64,000 nucleotides of DNA from Rouxiella badensis (GCA_026967495.1 CP114060.1:2418001-2482000); one strand, 5' to 3'. Shown: positions 17,213-28,380, numbered from the stretch's first letter. Notes: generated by a model from the letters alone, not told the origin. Translations and numbers: made by a program.

Positions 17213-18162
17213 ATGAGTGTTTTACCCACCGACTCGCTGGAAACTCCGCGCTTTTGCGGCGTGCCGACCTTTATGCGCCTGCCGATGGCGACCGATTTGA
17301 GCCAGCTTGATGCGGCGATTATTGGTCTGCCGTCAGACTCGGGCGCACCGTTTCGCACCGGGGCGCGTTTCGGACTCAATGCGGTCAGGGCGATGTCTAC
17401 CATGCTGCGGCCGATCAACCCTTATCGTAATGATATCAACGTGTTCGATACCCTTCGCTGCGCCGATGCGGGCGATGCGCCGGTGGTGCCGGGCTACGAG
17501 GAGGAGTGCCTGGCGCGCATTGAGCAAGCGGTGTATGCCCTGTCGAGCGCGGGGGTCGTGCCGTGCGGTATCGGCGGTGACCACTCGATTACCCTGGCCG
17601 AGCTGCGCGCCGTCGCCAAAGTCCATGGGCCGCTGGCCCTGGTGCAGTTCGATTCGCACAGCGATACCTGGGACAAATATTTCGCCGATAAACGCTACAG
17701 CGCAGGCACGCCGTTTCGCCGTGCGGTGGAAGAGGACATCGTCGATCCTGCGTATTCCATTCAGGTTGGGCTTCGTGGATCGCTGTTCCGCACCTCCGAC
17801 ATTACCCAGTCGCTCGACCTGGGTTACGAGGTGTTTACCACCGACCAGATGTTCGAATTAGGGATTAAACAGATGGCGCAGCGCATCGCCGAGCGCACAG
17901 CCGGTCGCCCGACCTTTATCACCTTTGATATGGACTTTGTCGATCCTGCTTTCGCACCGGGTGTGCAGACGCCGGAGGCCGGGGGCCGAGCGCTCGCGAG
18001 GCACTGCTGTTACTGCGTGCCCTGAAGGGCATCAACATGGTGGGCTGTGACGTGACCGAAATCAGCCCAATGTATGACGGGCCAGGCCAAATTACCTCGT
18101 TGCTCGGGGCAACGGTAATGGCCGAGCTTTTAGCCTTGCTGGCCAGTGAACGCGCGGTATAA
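17213..18162 (+). CDS. Ureohydrolase (agmatinase/guanidinobutyrase family), frameshifted
   Basis: Manganese- or nickel-dependent amidine hydrolase releasing urea from a guanidino compound. Metal motifs are visible: GIGGDHSITL, QFDSHSDTWD (Ser where agmatinase has Ala) and TFDMDFVDPAFAPG. The frame breaks at GAGCGCTC (17988-17995); removing the central two bases gives GGRAREALLLLRALK and continues VGCDVTEISPMYD to the stop at 18162. About 316 residues. It sits between the permease and binding-protein genes of an amino-acid importer, so the imported compound is probably its substrate or a precursor. Agmatine is not assured. Confidence 0.8.
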
Positions 18163-18235
18163 GTGCGCGCGTTACAGCATGACGATTTTTGCAACACACA
18201 GGGTATTCCTTCATCTATTACCAGAGAGTGACATC

Positions 18236-19039
18236 ATGAAAATTAAGCATTTTCTAAGTATTGCCACCGTTCTTGCTGCCATGGCGACGCCTTTCTTAGC
18301 TACGGCAGCCGATGCTGACGGGAAACTTGAGCTGCTCACTCCGGGCAAACTGAGCGTGGCAACCGAAGGCACGGATCCGCCGTTCAGCATGCGTAGCGCT
18401 AACGGCCAGCTCGACGGTCTGGAGATCCGCGTGATGAAAGAGGTTGCGCGCCGTTTGCATCTCGAATACGTGCCGGTTATCACCAAATGGGACTCTATTC
18501 TGGTCGGCCTGCAGGCCAATCAGTTTGATATGAGCAGTGCGGCGATGGACATCACACCCGCACGTCAGAAGGCTATCGTCTTCTCCGACGGTTGGATAGA
18601 GTCCGGTGGCCGCATCATTATTCCACCAAAATCAGACATCAAGTCGGCCAAAGACCTGAAAGGCAAACGCATCGGTGCGCAGGTTTCTTCAACTTATGCC
18701 CAGTTGGCTATCGACCACGGCGCGACGCTCAAGAACTATATCGACGTGACGGCGGCGGTGCAGGATCTGGCGAACGGCAATATCGATGGCGTGATCAACG
18801 ACTCGATCGGCAACGCTTATCTGATCAAGGATATGCATCTGCCGTTAACGCAAACGCCTGACTATGTGAGCGTTATTCAGAAAGGTTTCGCCTTCAAAAA
18901 AGGAAAACCAAACCTGGTCGCTGCGGTAAACAAGGCGCTGGCGGATATGAAGGCCGATGGCACCTATGCTAAACTCGTGACCCCGATTGTGGGCTTCGAT
19001 CCGGCGCCGAAAGACCCGGTACGCACGCTGCCTCAGTAA
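18236..19039 (+). CDS. Periplasmic amino-acid-type binding protein (SBP family 3)
   Basis: A signal peptide (ATVLAAMATPFLATAADA) precedes the family-3 fold: LSVATEGTDPPFSM, DGLEIRVMKEVARRL, WDSILVGLQANQFDM, GKRIGAQVSSTYAQL. The ligand-carboxylate region resembles that of polar and cationic amino-acid receptors. 267 residues. Last gene of the import operon, followed by a strong terminator. Confidence 0.88.
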   Translation: MKIKHFLSIATVLAAMATPFLATAADADGKLELLTPGKLSVATEGTDPPFSMRSANGQLDGLEIRVMKEVARRLHLEYVPVITKWDSILVGLQANQFDMSSAAMDITPARQKAIVFSDGWIESGGRIIIPPKSDIKSAKDLKGKRIGAQVSSTYAQLAIDHGATLKNYIDVTAAVQDLANGNIDGVINDSIGNAYLIKDMHLPLTQTPDYVSVIQKGFAFKKGKPNLVAAVNKALADMKADGTYAKLVTPIVGFDPAPKDPVRTLPQ

Positions 19040-19063
19040 CGCCAGAAGCGTGAGTTAAAGCAT

Positions 19064-19089
19064 GGCAGGCCTCCGTGCCTGCCTTTTTT
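19064..19089 (+). terminator. Rho-independent terminator of the importer operon
   Basis: GGCAGGC-CTCCGT-GCCTGCC followed by T6; a textbook terminator 25 nt after the binding-protein stop. Confidence 0.9.
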
Positions 19090-19117
19090 ATCAGTCTTGT
19101 TAATGTGAAATGACACC

Positions 19118-19790
19118 ATGGATTCCATCAAAAGACCTGCTGATTTGATTGGTGAACGCGAGCAGAATCTCAGCACCAAGGCCTATGAAGTGCTGCTGAA
19201 TATGCTGATAAACCGGGAGCTGCCGGTAAATACGGTGCTGCAGGAAAGGCGATTGGCGGAACTGCTGAATATTTCACGCACGCCGGTGCGCGATGCGCTT
19301 AACCGACTGGAAAACGAAGGTTTTATTATTCGCGCCGGGGGACGAACGCCGGTGGTAAAAGAGTTTTCAATTCGTGAGCTAATAGAGACGCTGCACGTCA
19401 GGCGCACGCTGGAGTCAGAGGCGGCCAGTCTCGCGGCAGGGCGCGTACCGGTGTCCGAGACTCGACGCCATTGAAGCGGGGATCAACAAGCTGTTGGCCG
19501 ACGAAACGCCTAGCCCCCAGGAGGACTGGGAGATTGACAGTCGTCTGCATAACGCGCTGGCGCACTACAGCGGCAACCAGCTTCTGACGCAGTACATTGA
19601 GAGCCTGCGCCTGAAAACCCGGATGTTTAACCTGCGTCAGGTGCCCGAGCGCTTTGTCAGCGGCCATCATGAGCATCTCGAGATTATCGCCGCCCTGCGC
19701 AGCGGTGATGCCGACGGCGCAAGGGCCGCGGCGGCCAGACACATCGACAACGTGCGTGAGAGCATTGTGCGTCGATTGAGCCAGCTGTAA
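19118..19790 (+). CDS. GntR-family regulator, FCD subfamily (frameshifted)
   Basis: The N-terminal winged helix contains LQERRLAELLNISRTPVRDA followed by LNRLENEGFI. The C-terminal FCD ligand domain has LHVRRTLESEAASLAAG, DSRLHNALAHYSGN and GHHEHLEIIAALRSGD with the metal-binding His residues. The frame breaks at GAGACTC (19457-19463); dropping the central A gives VSELDAIEAG. About 224 residues. It is the only regulator in the 11-23 kb catabolic locus and the best candidate to bind the TACCAAAA sites. Confidence 0.85.
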
Positions 19791-19795
19791 ACACT

Positions 19796-21076
19796 TCACC
19801 TTTCGACGGCGGTGAGGCTGCGGTTGCGTAACGCTTCGTCCAGCACGCGTACGGCGGCGGCAAAGTCGTCGAGCGCCATGCTTTCGTCGGGATTGTGGCT
19901 CCCGTTGGCGTTGCGAACAAACACCATCGCGCTCGGCACGCCCTGGGTCGAAAACAGTGCGGCGTCGTGCCCGGCTCCGCTTTGCAGTGTCATGGCCGGG
20001 ATTGACAGCGCGCGAGCCGCGTTATGCAGCAGCCGTTGCAGCTTGGTGTCCATCTTGGCCGGTGCGCTGCGCGTTTGCTCACCCAATTCGAAGCTCACGC
20101 CGTGACGTGCCGTTATCTGCGCTATCCTTTGGTGAAGATGCTGGTCGATGAGTGCCAGCGTTTCCACACTGCTTGAGCGAAAATCAACGCAAAACTTCAC
20201 ATCGCCGCTTATCTTGCTGAAATCTGCCTGCTGTGCGTCCGTTGATAACTGGCCGCTGGTGACTGTAAGCTGGTGGCCTTGCTCCTCGAGTATGGCCCAG
20301 TCCTGATACAACCCGGTTATCAGCTCGGCCACTGCGACGACGGCATCGTGACGATGTAGGCGCGGCGTGGCTCCTGAGTGTGCATACTGACCATAAACGC
20401 GGGCCTGACGATAGCGCAGGCTACCGCAAATGCCGGTCACAATTCCCAGCGGCTGACCGGCATCCTCAAGAATCGGACCCTGTTCGATGTGTAGTTCGAT
20501 AAAGCTGTTCACGTTGGCGGCGCTGAGCCTCGGTTCACTGACCAGCAAGCGTTGGCCGTCGCCGCCCAAGTCCTGAAGGTGTTCTGCCAGGGTTCGGGCG
20601 TTGTCGGCGCGTCGGGTCTCGAGATTGCCGGCGTTTATCAGTCCAAATGCCGCTTTACTGCCGAGATAGGAGAGGGGAAACCAGGCGCTCTCTTCGGCGC
20701 GGATGGCCATCACCGTCACGCTCACGTCGGGCTGAAAACCGGCTCGCACCCAACCTGCAAGCACCGCAATACCGGCCAGGACACCGGCTGCACCGTCGAA
20801 ATTTCCGCCGCGCGGGACCGAGTCGAGGTGCGATCCGGTGATAACCGGCGGTGCGTGAGGATTGCGCCCCGGCAGGGTCATATATAGGTTCAGCGCCGCG
20901 TCGCGCGAGAGGCTGAGACCCAATGTTTCGGCGGTGTGAGCCAGCAGGTCGTGCGCCCGCTGCTCGCCCTTGCCGTATGAGTCACGGGTTATGCCCACGC
21001 CGTCAAAGCTTGAGCGACGCAGTTTTTCAAACAGCTCTGCCGCCAGGGCGAAATCCGGTTCAATGCTGTTCATCAA
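19796..21076 (-). CDS. M20-family amidohydrolase (allantoate / N-carbamoyl-L-amino acid hydrolase type)
   Basis: Zinc- or manganese-dependent hydrolase of N-carbamoyl or ureido acids. Motifs: GSHLDSVPRGGNFDGAAGV (metal ligands), EESAWFPLSYLGSKA, ELHIEQGPILE and GAGHDAALFS. 426 residues, intact. Its stop lies a few bases from the convergent gntR gene, and its start overlaps the end of the aminotransferase by 4 nt. Together with the ureohydrolase it suggests catabolism of a guanidino, ureido or carbamoyl compound. Confidence 0.88.
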   Translation of the reverse strand: MMNSIEPDFALAAELFEKLRRSSFDGVGITRDSYGKGEQRAHDLLAHTAETLGLSLSRDAALNLYMTLPGRNPHAPPVITGSHLDSVPRGGNFDGAAGVLAGIAVLAGWVRAGFQPDVSVTVMAIRAEESAWFPLSYLGSKAAFGLINAGNLETRRADNARTLAEHLQDLGGDGQRLLVSEPRLSAANVNSFIELHIEQGPILEDAGQPLGIVTGICGSLRYRQARVYGQYAHSGATPRLHRHDAVVAVAELITGLYQDWAILEEQGHQLTVTSGQLSTDAQQADFSKISGDVKFCVDFRSSSVETLALIDQHLHQRIAQITARHGVSFELGEQTRSAPAKMDTKLQRLLHNAARALSIPAMTLQSGAGHDAALFSTQGVPSAMVFVRNANGSHNPDESMALDDFAAAVRVLDEALRNRSLTAVER

Positions 21077-22290
21077 AGCAGGGCCTCACAGGCGTTGACC
21101 ATCAACTGACAGGCGCGATTAACGTCTTCATCGGCGATGCTGTAGGCCAGACGAAAATACGGCGCCATGCCGAATGCCGTGCCGGGAACGACGGCAACGC
21201 CCCCGTGTTCGAGAAAATATTCCGCTACGTCGAGGTCACTGTTCAGTGTCTTGCCCGTCGGCGTCGTCTTGCCGAGCAGCTTTTCACAGCCGACAAACAG
21301 GTAGAAGGCTGAAGGGGGCGTCTCGACCGACAGGTCAGGCGACTGGCGCAAAATGTTCAGCGCGCTGTCGCGACGGCGGCGTAAACGGTGGCACCATTCG
21401 GCGAGCAAATGCTGTGGGCCATCAAGTGCGGCAATGGCCGCAGCCTGAGCAATCGCATTAGGGCAGGAGGTGCTTTGAGACTGCAACATCGCCAGTGCGG
21501 CGATAAGCCACTCGGGGCCGCCTGCGAAACCGAGACGCCAGCCGGTCATGGCGTAAGTTTTGGATACGCCGTTGACGGTCAGGGTGCGATCGGCCATCTC
21601 GGGGACGGCAGTGGCGAAGGAGACAAACTCCCCTTCATAGACAATGTGTTCATAAATGTCGTCGGACATCACCAGCACACGCGGATAATCTTTCAGCACC
21701 TCGGCCAGCGCACGCAGCTCATCGGTGGAATAAAGTGCCCCGCTCGGGTTACCCGGCGAGTTGAGCAGCAGCCAGCGCGTATGAGGCGTTAATGCTGCGG
21801 CAAGGCTCGCAGGCGTCAGCTTGAAACCTTCATGCGGTGCGGGGACTACAGCGACCGGCTCGGCACCGGTCAGACGTATCATGTCAGGATAAGACACCCA
21901 GTAGGGCGCATTTAGGATGACCTCGTCGCCAGCGTCGAGCGTTGCCAAAAAGGCGTTGAAGATTATCTGTTTTGCACCGGTGCTGGCGATGATTTGTTTG
22001 GCGGAGTAAGCGAGGTGATTGTCTCGCGCAAACTTTTCGATAATCGAGGCCTTGAGCTCTGCGGTGCCGCCTACGTCGGTATAGCGCGTCTGACCAACCT
22101 GCATCGCCGTGAAAGCGCTGTCCTGAATATGCTGCGGAGTATCAAAATCCAGCTCACCTGAACTCATATTGATGATGTCACGCCCTTGCGAAGCCAGGCG
22201 ACGCGCCAGCTGCGAAATCACCAGCGTGACGGAGGGGGTGACTGACGACAGGCGTGCCGCCAGTTTTTGTTCAGGATGAGCAGGGTTCAT
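21073..22290 (-). CDS. Class I pyridoxal-phosphate aminotransferase (aspartate aminotransferase-like)
   Basis: 405 residues with the fold-type I signatures MSSGELDFDTP, NAPYWVSYPDM, LLNSPGNPSGALY, VMSDDIYEHIVY and the PLP lysine in VNGVSKTYAMTGWRLG. Substrate specificity is not readable. It is cotranscribed with the M20 amidohydrolase, so it likely deaminates the released amino acid. Confidence 0.88.
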   Translation of the reverse strand: MNPAHPEQKLAARLSSVTPSVTLVISQLARRLASQGRDIINMSSGELDFDTPQHIQDSAFTAMQVGQTRYTDVGGTAELKASIIEKFARDNHLAYSAKQIIASTGAKQIIFNAFLATLDAGDEVILNAPYWVSYPDMIRLTGAEPVAVVPAPHEGFKLTPASLAAALTPHTRWLLLNSPGNPSGALYSTDELRALAEVLKDYPRVLVMSDDIYEHIVYEGEFVSFATAVPEMADRTLTVNGVSKTYAMTGWRLGFAGGPEWLIAALAMLQSQSTSCPNAIAQAAAIAALDGPQHLLAEWCHRLRRRRDSALNILRQSPDLSVETPPSAFYLFVGCEKLLGKTTPTGKTLNSDLDVAEYFLEHGGVAVVPGTAFGMAPYFRLAYSIADEDVNRACQLMVNACEALL

Positions 22291-22414
22291 CGGCGTCTCA
22301 TGGGTGAGTGATGGAGTTCACAGAACTCAATCTTCACCCATCAAAACGTTGATGAAAAGCGAATAATATTTGTGTCGAGTCTCAAATATTTTTGATGAGT
22401 TGAGGCAGTTTTAC

Positions 22415-23375
22415 TTAACCCAAAACTCTGACCGGTTGCCCGGCAATAAACGCCTGAATGTCCTCAACGGCCTCGTTAAAGTAAATTTTATAGTTGTCGT
22501 CGGAGACATAACCCAGATGCGGTGTCGCCAGCACGTTAGGCAGGTGACGATAAGGATGATTGTCCGGTAGCGGCTCCTGGCTAAACACGTCGGTTCCAGC
22601 CCCGGCTATCCGCTGGGTGTTTAGCGCGTCGAGCAACGCATCCTGATCCACCAATCCAGCACGCGAGGTATTAACAAGGAAAGCACTGCGCTTCATCGCA
22701 GCGAAATCTTCAGCGCCAAGGATCCCTCTGCTGCGATCGCTGAGCACCAGATGCAGAGAAACGAAATCGCTATTTTCCAGCAGTACCCGTTTCGATTCGG
22801 CTAATTCAACGTTGAACTCTGCTGCACGTTCGGCGGTAAGATTTTGGCTCCAGGCGATAACCTTCATGCCAAAAGCCTGTGCAATAACCGCCATTTTCTG
22901 CCCAATCTTGCCGAGGCCGATCAATCCCAATGTTTTGCCGTGCAGTCCGACGCCCAGCGTGCTTTGCCAGGGGCCGCTATTGCGTATTGAGCGGTTTTCG
23001 ACGCTGACATGGCGCGCCAATCCAAGGATCAATGCCCAGGTGAGACTCCATGGGAGCCGTCGACCCGCTGCCGGTACCGCAAACCGTGACGCCTTGCGCC
23101 GTGGCGGCGGCCAAATCGATGGCAGCATTGCGCATGCCGGAGGTGACCAGCAGCTTTAAGTTTGGCAGCTTAGCCAACAGTTCTGCTGTAAAGGGCGTAC
23201 GTTCACGCATGATCACGACAATATCTGCATCAAACAGCGCCTCGACCTGCTTTTCAATCCCGTGAAGGGGATTATGCAACGCCAGCGTTTCAACCTTGGG
23301 GCTGAGCGCTGACCAGTCGGCCTGAGATAACGCAACATTTTGGTAATCGTCAAGAATAACGCAGCGCAGGGTCAT
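22415..23375 (-). CDS. D-isomer 2-hydroxyacid dehydrogenase, SerA-like (frameshifted)
   Basis: N-terminal CVILDDYQNVAL and LLVTSGMRNAAIDL; NAD motif LGLIGLGKIGQKMAV; catalytic FLVNTSRAGLVDQ, GTDVFSQEPLP and TPHLGYVSDDNY. The halves join at GAGACTC on the plus strand (23042-23048); removing the central base gives the typical TAPMELTWALILGLARH. About 320 residues. The second such dehydrogenase of the locus, at its far edge. Confidence 0.85.
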
Positions 23376-23845
23376 GATATTTTCTCTGAGATAGGGGGAA
23401 TGGATTTCCTAAAAGTTATAGCAGTACGGTGATAAGCTGGAAAGGCACAAGCCTGGCGAAAACTGTCAGATTGTATGACAATAAATGTTCGTCGTATTTA
23501 CCCCCCGATTTTACCGAAAAGTTAATATCAATCTATTTTCGCTGATTGCTGAAAATAATAAAGGGATATTGATTATTTTTTCGGCTTAATTATAAATTAT
23601 TAATTTTTACTATCACTTTTTACGTTATTTATTTGTTAATTTTTAATGTTAATGAAATAACTTTCCTTGGCGTGAACTATTAAGCATTATGCTGCCGTGT
23701 GCATTTTTTTCTGACGCGCACTCTATTTTTTTTGATTTAGGTAAAGTAAATAACATGGACTCGTTAATCTTTGGCTTATTAATGATTTACGGATTTTCGA
23801 GCCTCAGATTAAATTAATAATAAAAATTAAAAGGACTTTTAATTT
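23376..23845. other. AT-rich promoter region upstream of the adhesin
   Basis: 470 bp, strongly A/T-rich with repeated TTATT and TTAAT runs and no gene. Such DNA upstream of a surface adhesin is a likely H-NS target, but no specific site can be named. Confidence 0.5.
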
Positions 23846-26562
23846 ATGAAAGTAATCTTTCCAAAACGTCGAGCGTTTTTAGTTTGGTCGCAAATCTCTT
23901 TGCAGGTTATGTTGCCCTTGGCATTAAGCCAACAGGCGAATGCTTCAACCGATCGCGCCCAGGCCAGGGCCGGCGTAATAGACTCGGGCAGCAAACTGGT
24001 ACATGGCTATAGGTTGCAGTCGGGGGAAACCACGGCTTCACTGCTTAAAAATAATAAACTGCAAATTGATCAGGTATGGGATATTAATTCCTTTGCCTTT
24101 AATTCCCGTAATGCATTGCTTGCTGCTCCCGTCGGTACCCTGATTTATTTGCCGGGTCCGGCTACTGGCGCGGTGCCTGCATCCTCTAATAATACCGCTA
24201 ACCTTGCCGCAAAACATCTTACGGCGGCAGGTAGTCAGTTTGACGGACGTAATCCAATCTCGGCAGACAAAGTGGCGACCGGTTATGCTTCGAGCCTGGC
24301 AAGTCAGGCTGCCGGGCAGCAGGCAGAAAGCTGGCTAAATAAGCTGGGTGGTTCTTCACGCATAACGCTTGGAACGGGGTTAGGTTCATCGACATCTGAA
24401 ATAGCGGGCGATGTTCTTGTCCCGCTGTATGACAATAAAGCGGAGAATCTATTTTTTACCCAGTTGGGCCTGCGTCGCATTGACTCGCGCCAGACGCTCA
24501 ACCTCGAGAACTCGGTACGCGCTATTTTGCCGACGCCTGGATGTTGGGTTCCAACGTGTTTCTTGATAACGACATGACCGGCAAAAACCGCCGCTGGGGT
24601 ATCGGTGCCGAGTGGTGGACCGACAACCTGCGTCTTTCTGCCAATGGCTATCTGCGACTCACCGAATGGCATCAGTCTCGCGACGGCACTGACCTCGAGG
24701 AGCGCCCTGCTAACGGCTGGGACATTGAGGCTCAGAGCTGGATCCCTGCCTATCCACAGATTGGCGGTAAGCTGAAATACGAACAATATTACGGTCAAAA
24801 TGTGGCGTTAATTAATCACAGCGAGGTGCAGAGCGACCCCTCGGCGGTGAGTGCGTCAGTTAACTGGACCCCGATTCCGTTGGTCACCCTTGAAGGTGAA
24901 CATCGCTCGATAACGAGTGGTAAGGCAGACAATATTGTCAGGCTAATGCTCAACTATGATTTCAGTCGTTCTCTGGCCGCAATGCTCGATCCGTCACAGG
25001 TAGCGGCTATGCGAAGCCTGCAGGGAGGCCGTTATGACCTCGTTTCACGTAATAATCGTATCGTGCTCGATTACCGTAAACAGACGCTGATTAAGCTGTC
25101 GATGGCGCGTTCCCTCGAAGGTAAAGCCGGTCAAGTCATACCTCTTGAGATAGAGGTTTCCTCAACGCACGGCTTTGAGAAGATGCGCATCGTTGCGGAC
25201 GAACTGGTTAAGGCAGGAGGCACAATCATCAATCCGCTAACGAAGGACGCCGCGGTTCAACTGCCTGCTTATAATAGTGCGACCAATAATACCTACCTGC
25301 TTACCGCAACCGCAATTGACACCCGTGGCGGCGAGTCCAGCCCGATGCAGGCCAAGATAGTGGTTCATGAAGAGGCTGATATTGGCAATTCGTCAGCGGT
25401 TATGGCGGAATCGATATTGCCGGCAAACGGGACTTCTGCCACTAAAATCACGCTAATGCTGGCCGACAAAGACAAGAACCCGGTTAAAGGGGTGGCTGAT
25501 AAACTTCAGCTGAAAATCAAATCCACTACCCGTGCGGGTGAGCTTGTGACTTTCACGAAGTTTACCGAGTCGTCAACAGCGGGAACTTATACGGCCGACG
25601 TTACGGCAGGTTCGACGGCTGGCGAGGTGGTGCTCGTTTCCTCACTGGGCGGCGCGACGTTATTTGAAACCCCGCTAACACTGCAGGCAGTCGTAGTCGA
25701 AGCTAACAACGTAGTGCAGCTTGATGCGAACGCAATAGGCACGTTAGTCGGCATGAACATTCAGCTGACCGCGACGGTTCACGATAAAAACGGCAAAGCA
25801 GTGGAAAATGCCACGGTCAGCTTCGGTGGTACGGGGCTTGATGGCGCTGGTGACAAAACAACCGATGCTAATGGGCAGGCTGTTGCACAGATGACCAGTC
25901 AAACCGCAGGTAAGTTTACGGCAACCGCACAAGTTGGCTCTGGCACCGTATTGAGTAAGGAACTTCGTTTCACCGAGGCTGGAGCTGCGGTTGCAGTGGT
26001 CGATTTAACAACGGATTTAACCCTCGTGGAGGTAGAGCAACCCATTGTCGCTTCGGTAACGGTTAGGGATGCCAACGGCTCGCCTCTGAAAGATGAAGTT
26101 GTTGACTTTACAGGCAATGAGCTTGATATAACTGATGTCACGCGCACCGATATCGACGGTATAGCGACCGCCACTATCACCAGCCAGAAGGTGGGAGATT
26201 TTATATTGCGCGCAAAATCGGGAAACAAATCTTCTAAGAATAAAACGCTTACCTTCACTGCCGCTACTGTGGCAGAGGCTGCTTCAATCGAGTTTACGTC
26301 TGACAAGGAAAATTACAAGGTAGGCGATAACATAACACTGACCGCTATAGTGAAAGACAAGACCGGTAAGGTGATTAAAAATAAGGAGGTAACTGTTAGG
26401 TATTCAATTCCTGTTATATCCCTCGATAAAAAAACGGTATTGACCAACTCTCAGGGCAGGGCGATATTTACAGGCCAGGTGATAATGTCAAGTTCCGCAG
26501 CTGTTCTTACCGCTACTGCTGGCAGAGTTGAAACTTTATTGGGTATTAGTACTAGTGACTAG
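23846..26562 (+). CDS. Intimin/invasin-type inverse autotransporter adhesin (frameshifted)
   Basis: Order: signal peptide (to about residue 33), LysM-like periplasmic segment (YRLQSGETTASLL), a 12-strand inverse-autotransporter barrel (LGLRRIDSRQTLNL, MLGSNVFLDNDMTGKNRRWG, WDIEAQSWIPAYPQIGGKL), then about four bacterial Ig-like (Big_1) repeats ending at the C-terminus. There is no C-type-lectin cap. The frame breaks at GAGAACTC (24506-24513); removing AA gives NLELGTRYFADAWML, the conserved barrel strand. About 905 residues. It displays the Ig stalk on the cell surface for adhesion or autoaggregation. A terminator follows. Confidence 0.9.
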
Positions 26563-26644
26563 ACCGTAATCATGAAAACGCTGACCATCACTCACCGTGA
26601 TTGATGGTGAAAGAGAGCGTTGATCAACAGCTAAATCATTATTC

Positions 26645-26674
26645 ATACCCTCCGGAAGGAGGGTATTTTTTTTA
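26645..26674 (+). terminator. Rho-independent terminator of the adhesin gene
   Basis: ATACCCTCC-GGAA-GGAGGGTAT with a run of Ts; perfect 9-bp stem and tetraloop. Confidence 0.92.
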
Positions 26675-27019
26675 TTATATAATATTTCAATCTTTTAAAC
26701 TAAATCCTTCCTCTGGCAACCTTTACCGGTCATCCTCAGGGGAATACCCTCTGCCTCTTCACGGTCGTTATTCCCTTCAAAAAATAACTCATTAATAACT
26801 TGCTGAAAGTAAATTATTAGTCTAGTGCATTGATTCCAATGTCATGTTTTATGGGGGTAAATACAAAGTTTTTCACATAATTTGGCTTTGTCAGTTAAAA
26901 TCTTTACAACTATCATGCAAAGTTTTAGAGTGAATCGCCCTCGCGTTGAAAAACAAGAAAAAAAGACGCCATGCATTCTTCCCACTATCAATCAAACAGG
27001 CAACAAATCCGGTGAAAAT
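26675..27019. other. Intergenic region upstream of the gtr operon
   Basis: About 345 bp, AT-rich, presumably holding the gtr promoter. The frame upstream of 27020 is open to a TTG at 26882 but has no homology or ribosome site. Confidence 0.5.
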
Positions 27020-27967
27020 ATGAAATATAGAGATAAAAGCATTGCTCTAGTCATACCATGTCATAATGAAGCTCAAACCATCGAGCAAGTCGTCACTGAT
27101 TTTAAAAATGCCATGCCCGAGATTGCTATTTATGTCTTTGATAACTTATCGACAGATAAAACCAAAGAGGTGGCTCTTCAAGCGGGGGCAACGGTTATTT
27201 CTGTTAATGAAAAGGGTAAAGGAAACGTTGTAAGACGCATATTTGCCGACGTGAATGCCGATATTTACGTCATGGTTGACGGTGATGCCACCTATGAAGC
27301 GGCGGCAGTGCATAAGCTGGTTGATAAACTGATTGACGATCGTCTGGATATGGTTGTTGGCTGCCGCAAGGTCACTGCCGATATTGCCGATAAAGCTTAT
27401 CGCCCTGGGCACCAGCTAGGTAATAAGGTTCTGACACAGAGCGTCACTAAAATCTTCGGCGGTAAATTTACCGACATGCTCTCCGGCTATCGCGCCTTTA
27501 CCCGCCGTTACGCCAAATCCTTCCCGGCGCTTTCACAGGGCTTTGAAACCGAAACTGAACTTACCGTACATGCCCTTGAACTGCGCATGCCCTACGGTGA
27601 GGTGTCTACCGCCTACGGCGAGCGCCCTGAAGGTTCCGAGAGTAAGCTTTCGACCTATCGCGACGGTTTTAGAATACTTGGCACCATCGTCAGGCTGTTT
27701 ATGCGCGAGAAGCCGCTTATCTTCTTCGGACTGATTGCAGCCTGCTTCTTTGTGGTTTCTATTCTGCTTTCTCTTCCCGTTTTCTACGTCTACATGCAGA
27801 CAGGACTGGTACCAAGACTGCCTACCGCCTTGCTTTCTGCCATGCTGATGCTGGCCTCTTTCCTGTCGTTAGCCTGCGGCTTAATCCTTGATAACGTCAC
27901 CATCGGAAGACAAGAGAGCAAGCGTCTGTTCTATTTATCCACCACTAATACCCATGAACCGCGATGA
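27020..27967 (+). CDS. Polyprenyl-phosphate glycosyltransferase, GT2 (GtrB-like)
   Basis: Transfers a sugar from a nucleotide donor to undecaprenyl phosphate at the inner membrane. The GT2 fold is clear: ALVIPCHNEAQTIEQVV, VFDNLSTDKTKEVA, MVDGDATYEAA (DxD-like), DMLSGYRAFTRRYAKSFP and YGERPEGSESKLSTYRDG, typical of DPM/GtrB enzymes. Two C-terminal membrane helices follow. The ATG at 27020 has GGTGA upstream. It overlaps gtrA by 4 nt. Confidence 0.85.
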   Translation: MKYRDKSIALVIPCHNEAQTIEQVVTDFKNAMPEIAIYVFDNLSTDKTKEVALQAGATVISVNEKGKGNVVRRIFADVNADIYVMVDGDATYEAAAVHKLVDKLIDDRLDMVVGCRKVTADIADKAYRPGHQLGNKVLTQSVTKIFGGKFTDMLSGYRAFTRRYAKSFPALSQGFETETELTVHALELRMPYGEVSTAYGERPEGSESKLSTYRDGFRILGTIVRLFMREKPLIFFGLIAACFFVVSILLSLPVFYVYMQTGLVPRLPTALLSAMLMLASFLSLACGLILDNVTIGRQESKRLFYLSTTNTHEPR

Positions 27968-28364
27968 AAAGCACGATTTTAGAAATCTTTAAATTCGGGG
28001 TGATCGGCGGTATCGGGTTTCTCGTCGACGCCGGCGTGCTCTATTTGTTGAAGGACTCACTCGGTCTTTATTTTGCGCGGGTGATTTCTTTCATCTGTGC
28101 AGTGATTGCTACGTGGTTACTGAATAGAAGCATTACCTTCGCAAAATCAAAGGTCACCCACAGGAGAAGCAAAGAGTTTGCTCTCTATTTTCTGGTGATG
28201 CTGGTGGGGGCTGTATCAATATTGGCTGTTATGTGCTGATGGTGAACTCGAGCATTCTTGTGCGCGAGTATCCTATTCTGGGCGTCGCTGTAGGAAGTTT
28301 GGCCGGGATGATTACCAACTTCACTTTTTCGAAAAAACTGATTTATAAGAAACAGCACTCTTAA
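27964..28364 (+). CDS. GtrA-family flippase-like membrane protein (frameshifted)
   Basis: EIFKFGVIGGIGFLVDAGVLY and ATWLLNRSITFAKSK are the GtrA signature; four membrane helices are expected. The frame is lost near 28211-28216 (GCTGTATCAAT). The other frame continues NIGCYVLMVNSSI and ends AGMITNFTFSKKLIYKKQHS, the normal family C-terminus. Thought to flip the polyprenyl-linked sugar to the periplasm. Confidence 0.82.
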
Positions 28365-28380
28365 GGTAAAGGATTGATAA

